In this document: positions 60,578-64,000 of the stretch, one piece after another
Numbering within the stretch: the first letter of the stretch is position 1
Layout: each line of letters begins with the position of its first letter
From: RPQJ01 sp963744735
GTDB lineage: Bacteria; Pseudomonadota; Gammaproteobacteria; Steroidobacterales; Steroidobacteraceae
Length of the DNA stretch: 64,000 nucleotides
NCBI GenBank assembly: GCA_963744735.1
Contig: CAVUVH010000005.1
Span: forward strand, 310,001 to 374,000
Direction: 5' to 3'
Program-made: the position numbers and the translations under genes
Notes under the pieces: generated by a model
Databases searched by the model: none
Seen by the model: only the letters and a program-made list of their open reading frames with translations
What the model was told of the DNA's origin: nothing

Positions 60578-60997
60578 TCACGGCTCGTCCCGTCGTCGGG
60601 TCGCGGAGCTTGCCTGGTCGAACATCTGCGCCAGTTGCTCGCTCTGCTTCTGTGTGGGCCGCTTACGGGCGACGCGGTGCTGGTATGTCCACTCATCCGT
60701 ATCTGCGTGCCACGTCGCGAGCACCTTGTTGTGGTGGCATGCGATCTCGGTCACCGGAACCGGCGATGCCCTGCTCACGCGCCAGCAACTCTCACAGACC
60801 TGATCTGGTCGTTTCACTTGACTACCCAATGACTCGCCGGTATCGGCTGACGCAGCATGTGCCGCCACCGGAGCCTCGCGCAACCGGACGGATTGCTTGC
60901 TTTGACTGAGATCGTCGAAGCAGAACGGCCTCAGTGGGGCCGTATGCTCAGATTCGATGGTAACGAAGGCGTCATTTGTCCTGTCCCTTCCATACAT
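60578..60997 (-). CDS. Hypothetical small protein, weakly supported
   Basis: 139-residue open frame ending '..FDQASSATRRRDEP'. The second half ('QVCESCWRVSRASPVPVTEI', 'VLATWHADTDEWTYQHRVAR') reads like real protein and has a CESC pair plus a CHH cluster. No recognisable Shine-Dalgarno or family. It begins 31 bases after the tRNA-Met 3' end and may be spurious. Confidence 0.35.
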   Translation of the reverse strand: MYGRDRTNDAFVTIESEHTAPLRPFCFDDLSQSKQSVRLREAPVAAHAASADTGESLGSQVKRPDQVCESCWRVSRASPVPVTEIACHHNKVLATWHADTDEWTYQHRVARKRPTQKQSEQLAQMFDQASSATRRRDEP

Positions 60998-61027
60998 CTG
61001 CCGGTCCGGGCCAAGGACTGCTGAGAG

Positions 61028-61104
<77 letters not shown>

Positions 61105-61262
61105 ACGAGGTTCGGGTCGTGGCCGGCGGGATGCGGGCCGTTGGGGACCGCGAATTGTCCGGAGGGGCGGCCCCGGCGTCAAGGCGGGATGGCTTTCGGT
61201 ACCGGCCGGGCGGACAATTTGCCGGTCGACCCGCCTCCCGTGCCCCCCCGCAGGAGATTCCG

Positions 61263-62636
61263 ATGCGTCTGACCCTCTCCGCGCCCCGCTCCGTCCTGGC
61301 GCTCGCCATCACCCTGGCCGCGTCAGTCTCGATCTCTCCCGCCGATGCGCAACAGGCCGGTGCCACGGGCGCGCGGCCGGCGGACAAGCCACCGATCGCA
61401 CAGGGCTGGATCGACATTGCCACCTTCGCCTCGCCCGGCGGCATGGGCGCCATGGCCGGCATGATGATGGGCGGCGGCGGTGGCGACACGCCGATGTCGG
61501 CAATGTTCGGCGGCAAAAAGCAGGGTAACCAGTTCGGGTTGACGCGCGCGGGCGGCAGCGGCAGCTACGTCGACGTGACGCTCCGCACCAGCCGCAACCC
61601 GAGCCTCGCCGAGGCTCTGCAGGCCGTGCCCCCGGGCAGCAAGCTCGAGCCGACGCTGCAGCTCAAGGTACTGCCCCAGGCCAAGCCCGTACCCACCGAC
61701 CGCGGCGACGACACGATCGAAGAGCCGACCGAGCAACCCAAGGGCAAGATCAAGCTTTACTGGGGCTGCGGGACGACCGTCCGGCCGGGGCAACCGAAGG
61801 TCGTGGACTTCGCGACGAGCACGATCAAGGAGTTCGGCGACATCTTCAAAGGCCGGCGCGCCACGCAGCGCGGCACGCATTCAGCACCGGGACGTCCGGT
61901 CTGGCCGAATCCCACCGACAACCGCCTCGTGCCCGACGGCGCATCGCTCGCGGGAGCGCATGCGTTCAGCGGCCAGGGCGTGCCGGAAAGCTTCAAGTTC
62001 ACGCTGCCGCCGGCGCAGGACATCATGCCGCCGATCGCCCTGCAGCAGGCACAGGCCGACGGCGTCACGCAGCTCAGCTGGCAGGCCCTGCCCACGGCCC
62101 GCGGCTACTTCATCGCGGCGATGGGTGGCAAGGGCGACGACTCCGGCGACGGGGCCGAAATGACGCTGTGGACCTCGAGCGAACTGCCGGACTCAGGCTT
62201 CGGCCTGCTCGACTACCAGACCAACAAGTCGGTGGACCAGTGGCTCAAGGAAAAAGTCCTGCTGCCACCGACGACGACCCGCTGTGACGTGCCGAAGGGC
62301 ATCTTCGGCGAGGGCGAGGAAGCAGCGGGCGCGATGCTGCGCATGATCGCGTATGGCACGGAACTCAACCTGGCCCATCCGCCGCGCCCGACGGACCCCA
62401 AGATTGCCTATGAGCCCGAATGGGCGCTGAAGGTGCGCGTGAAGTCAGTGGCGTTCACGATGCTGGGCATGCCGTCGATGCCGGACGATGCCGGCGGTGC
62501 CGCGGTGGAAGACGGCTCCGGCACCGGTGGCGAAGGCTCGTCGGAGGGCGGCGAGGCGCAGCCGAAGAAGAAAAAGAAATTCGGCCTGAAGGATGCGCTC
62601 GACGCGGTGAAGGACAGCGTGCCGCTGCCCAACTAG
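61263..62636 (+). CDS. Exported protein of unknown function
   Basis: 457 residues, intact. ATG 61263 has AGGAGA 6 bases upstream; signal 'LALAITLAASVSISPADAQQ'. Features: a Gly/Met-rich stretch ('GGMGAMAGMMMGGGGGDTPM'), 'GKIKLYWGCGTTVRPGQPKV', a possible beta-sandwich ('ITLSW..'-like 'QADGVTQLSWQALPTARGYF'), and a Lys tail 'QPKKKKKFGLKDALDAVKDS'. The repeated beta segments suggest two Ig-like folds. I do not recognise the family; relatives with this W-G-C-G pattern occur as hypothetical proteins in related genomes, from memory only. Nothing nearby explains its role. Confidence 0.75.
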   Translation: MRLTLSAPRSVLALAITLAASVSISPADAQQAGATGARPADKPPIAQGWIDIATFASPGGMGAMAGMMMGGGGGDTPMSAMFGGKKQGNQFGLTRAGGSGSYVDVTLRTSRNPSLAEALQAVPPGSKLEPTLQLKVLPQAKPVPTDRGDDTIEEPTEQPKGKIKLYWGCGTTVRPGQPKVVDFATSTIKEFGDIFKGRRATQRGTHSAPGRPVWPNPTDNRLVPDGASLAGAHAFSGQGVPESFKFTLPPAQDIMPPIALQQAQADGVTQLSWQALPTARGYFIAAMGGKGDDSGDGAEMTLWTSSELPDSGFGLLDYQTNKSVDQWLKEKVLLPPTTTRCDVPKGIFGEGEEAAGAMLRMIAYGTELNLAHPPRPTDPKIAYEPEWALKVRVKSVAFTMLGMPSMPDDAGGAAVEDGSGTGGEGSSEGGEAQPKKKKKFGLKDALDAVKDSVPLPN

Positions 62637-62978
62637 CTCTGCTCCCTCTCCCGCGTAAGCGGGGTGAGGGCTTGCGGAGAGGGCTGGGGTGAGGGCTTGC
62701 AGCGCGCGCGTCACGGGTGCTTCGTCGCCCGATTTGTCGAGCGCCGCCGCTCGAGCGCAGTCGCGAGGCGGCACAGCTCTTGCGGCCCCGCCGCGGCCAC
62801 CCTCGCCTCGCGGCCGCTCGAGCAAGGTTCGCCGTGAATCGCGCAGTGCCTCTGCGCGATTCACGAAGCGCGCGAGACCATGAGGGCGATGGAGCACCGA
62901 TGACGCGCGACGCAAGACCCTCACCCGCGCTGCGCGACCCTCACCCCAGCCCTCTCCCACTGCGTGGGAGAGGTGGAG
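62637..62978. repeat. Intergenic inverted-repeat element
   Basis: 62646-62700 (CCCTCTCCCGCGTAAGCGGG.., GCTGGGGTGAGGGCTTGC) and 62911-62970 (GCAAGACCCTCACCC.. CACCCCAGCCCTCTCCCACT) are imperfect reverse complements about 210 bases apart. Between them is a perfect 14-bp hairpin, CGTGAATCGCGCAG/CTGCGCGATTCACG (62833-62865). No convincing ORF is present. Looks like a non-autonomous repeat of the MITE/ERIC kind. Confidence 0.7.
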
Positions 62979-62980
62979 GA

Positions 62981-64000
62981 TCAGACGTTGAAGCGGAAGT
63001 GCATCACGTCGCCTTCGCGCACGACGTATTCCTTGCCTTCCAGCCGCATCTTGCCGGCCTCTTTCGCGCCCTGCTCGCCCTTGCAGGCGATGAAGTCGCT
63101 GTAGGCGATCACTTCGGCGCGGATGAAGCCCTTCTCGAAATCGGTGTGGATCTCGCCCGCCGCCTGCGGCGCCAGCGCGCCCACGTGCGTGGTCCAGGCG
63201 CGCACTTCCTTCACGCCCGCGGTGAAGAACGTGAGCAGCCCCAGCAGGTGATAGGCCGCGCGGATCACGCGGTCGAGACCGGGTTCGTGCAGGCCCAGCT
63301 CCTCGAGGAACGCGAGCCGGTCGCCTTCGTCCAGCTGCGCGATCTCGGCCTCGATCGCCGCGCACACCGGCACCACGTCGGCGCCTTCAGACGCGGCGCG
63401 CGTCTTCACGACGTCCAGGTACTCGTTGTTCTCGAAGCCGCCTTCCGCCACGTTGGCCACGTACATCAGCGGCTTCAGCGTGATCAGGCAGAACTCCTTC
63501 AGCAGCGGCCGCTCGGAGATCGGGTCCATGGCCAGCGTGCGCGCCGGCTTGCCCGAGTCGAGGTGGTCGCGCATGCGCTTCAGCAGGTCGCGCAGCCGGA
63601 TCGCGTCCTTGTCGCCCGCCTTGGCGTCCTTCTCGGCGCGCCGATGGCCGCGCTCGACGGTGTCCAGGTCGGCCAGCGCGAGCTCGGTGTTGATGACGTC
63701 GATGTCGCTCAGCGGATCGATGCGCCCGGCGACGTGCACGATGTCGTCGTTGACGAAGCAGCGCACGACGTGCGCGATGGCATCGGTCTCACGGATGTGC
63801 GCCAGGAACTTGTTGCCGAGGCCTTCGCCCTTGGACGCGCCCGCCACCAGCCCGGCGATGTCGACGAACTCGACCGTGGTCGGCAGGATCTTCTCCGGCT
63901 TGACGATGTCGGCCAGCGCCTTCAGGCGCAGGTCCGGCACCGGCACGACGCCCACGTTGGGGTCGATCGTGCAGAAGGGATAGTTGGCGGCCGCGGCGTT
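62981..64000 (-). CDS. ychF: Ribosome-binding ATPase YchF, 5' end outside window
   Basis: Obg-like P-loop ATPase binding the large ribosomal subunit. Visible from 'NYPFCTIDPNVGVVPVPDLR' near the start, which includes the conserved switch I region, then G3 'FVDIAGLVAGASKGEGLGNK', the coiled-coil insertion, and the TGS-like C-terminal 'FEKGFIRAEVIAYSDFIACK' ending 'MHFRFNV'. The P-loop itself lies beyond base 64000, so about the first 25-30 residues are missing. Confidence 0.95.
   Translation of the reverse strand, partial: NAAAANYPFCTIDPNVGVVPVPDLRLKALADIVKPEKILPTTVEFVDIAGLVAGASKGEGLGNKFLAHIRETDAIAHVVRCFVNDDIVHVAGRIDPLSDIDVINTELALADLDTVERGHRRAEKDAKAGDKDAIRLRDLLKRMRDHLDSGKPARTLAMDPISERPLLKEFCLITLKPLMYVANVAEGGFENNEYLDVVKTRAASEGADVVPVCAAIEAEIAQLDEGDRLAFLEELGLHEPGLDRVIRAAYHLLGLLTFFTAGVKEVRAWTTHVGALAPQAAGEIHTDFEKGFIRAEVIAYSDFIACKGEQGAKEAGKMRLEGKEYVVREGDVMHFRFNV

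Overview
The window is high-GC DNA from a gammaproteobacterium. AceK, RlmKL, YafV, QueD, a TorF-type porin, YchF and a full Pot/Spu/Puu polyamine set together point to Xanthomonadales sensu lato or a close relative, but this is inferred from gene content and no 16S gene is present. Coding density is about 95 percent. Many well conserved genes are interrupted by single-base frameshifts, and most that I could repair by eye needed one base removed. This suggests unpolished long-read or metagenome assembly rather than mass gene decay. I therefore give repaired gene spans and name the frameshift sites.

Layout. 1-4048 (minus): a heavy-metal RND efflux operon (outer-membrane factor, adaptor, pump) with a small Cys/His-rich protein upstream. 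4166-5417 (plus): a BNR-type lipoprotein. 5503-8740: icd and aceK, the enzyme and its kinase/phosphatase, separated by a REP-like inverted repeat. 8747-13219: an ArnT-like glycosyltransferase, an exported kinase-fold protein, and a metallophosphatase fused to a kinase-like domain. 13245-17291 (minus): a CadC-like regulator with TPRs and an NTT/MFS-type membrane protein with a C-terminal Ig-like tail. 17353-20485 (minus): a likely glutamine-transaminase/omega-amidase/trans-sulfuration cassette for methionine-related salvage. 20503-21259: polyphosphate glucokinase.

21335-33432 is a polyamine island: PotFGHI-type uptake with a second binding protein, SpuC-type aminotransferase, two gamma-glutamylpolyamine synthetases, gamma-glutamyl-GABA hydrolase and gamma-glutamylputrescine oxidase. 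The rest of the pathway lies at 39057-46076: AguB, PuuC, the PuuR repressor and a divergent omega-aminotransferase, with acetate kinase and a MaoC-phosphotransacetylase fusion between them. Together these genes would import putrescine, glutamylate it, oxidise it to GABA and feed succinate. 33442-39051 holds a glycine-zipper lipoprotein, QueD, a PsiF-repeat protein, RlmKL and a DnaQ/GIY-YIG fusion.

46200-55587 is mixed: VOC protein, CsbD, TorF porin, cupin, PRPP synthetase homologue, hibernation factor, APH-kinase fusion, a dicarboxylate symporter, and an unassigned amidotransferase-like gene behind a near-perfect sigma-54 promoter. 55692-57806 is a cyclic-di-GMP-I (GEMM) riboswitch followed by a secreted metzincin protease with fibronectin-type domains. 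57843-59353 (minus) is the wreck of a secreted repeat protein. 59584-64000 carries a DsbA-like thiol oxidoreductase, tRNA-Met, an exported protein of unknown function, a large intergenic inverted repeat and the 3' part of ychF.
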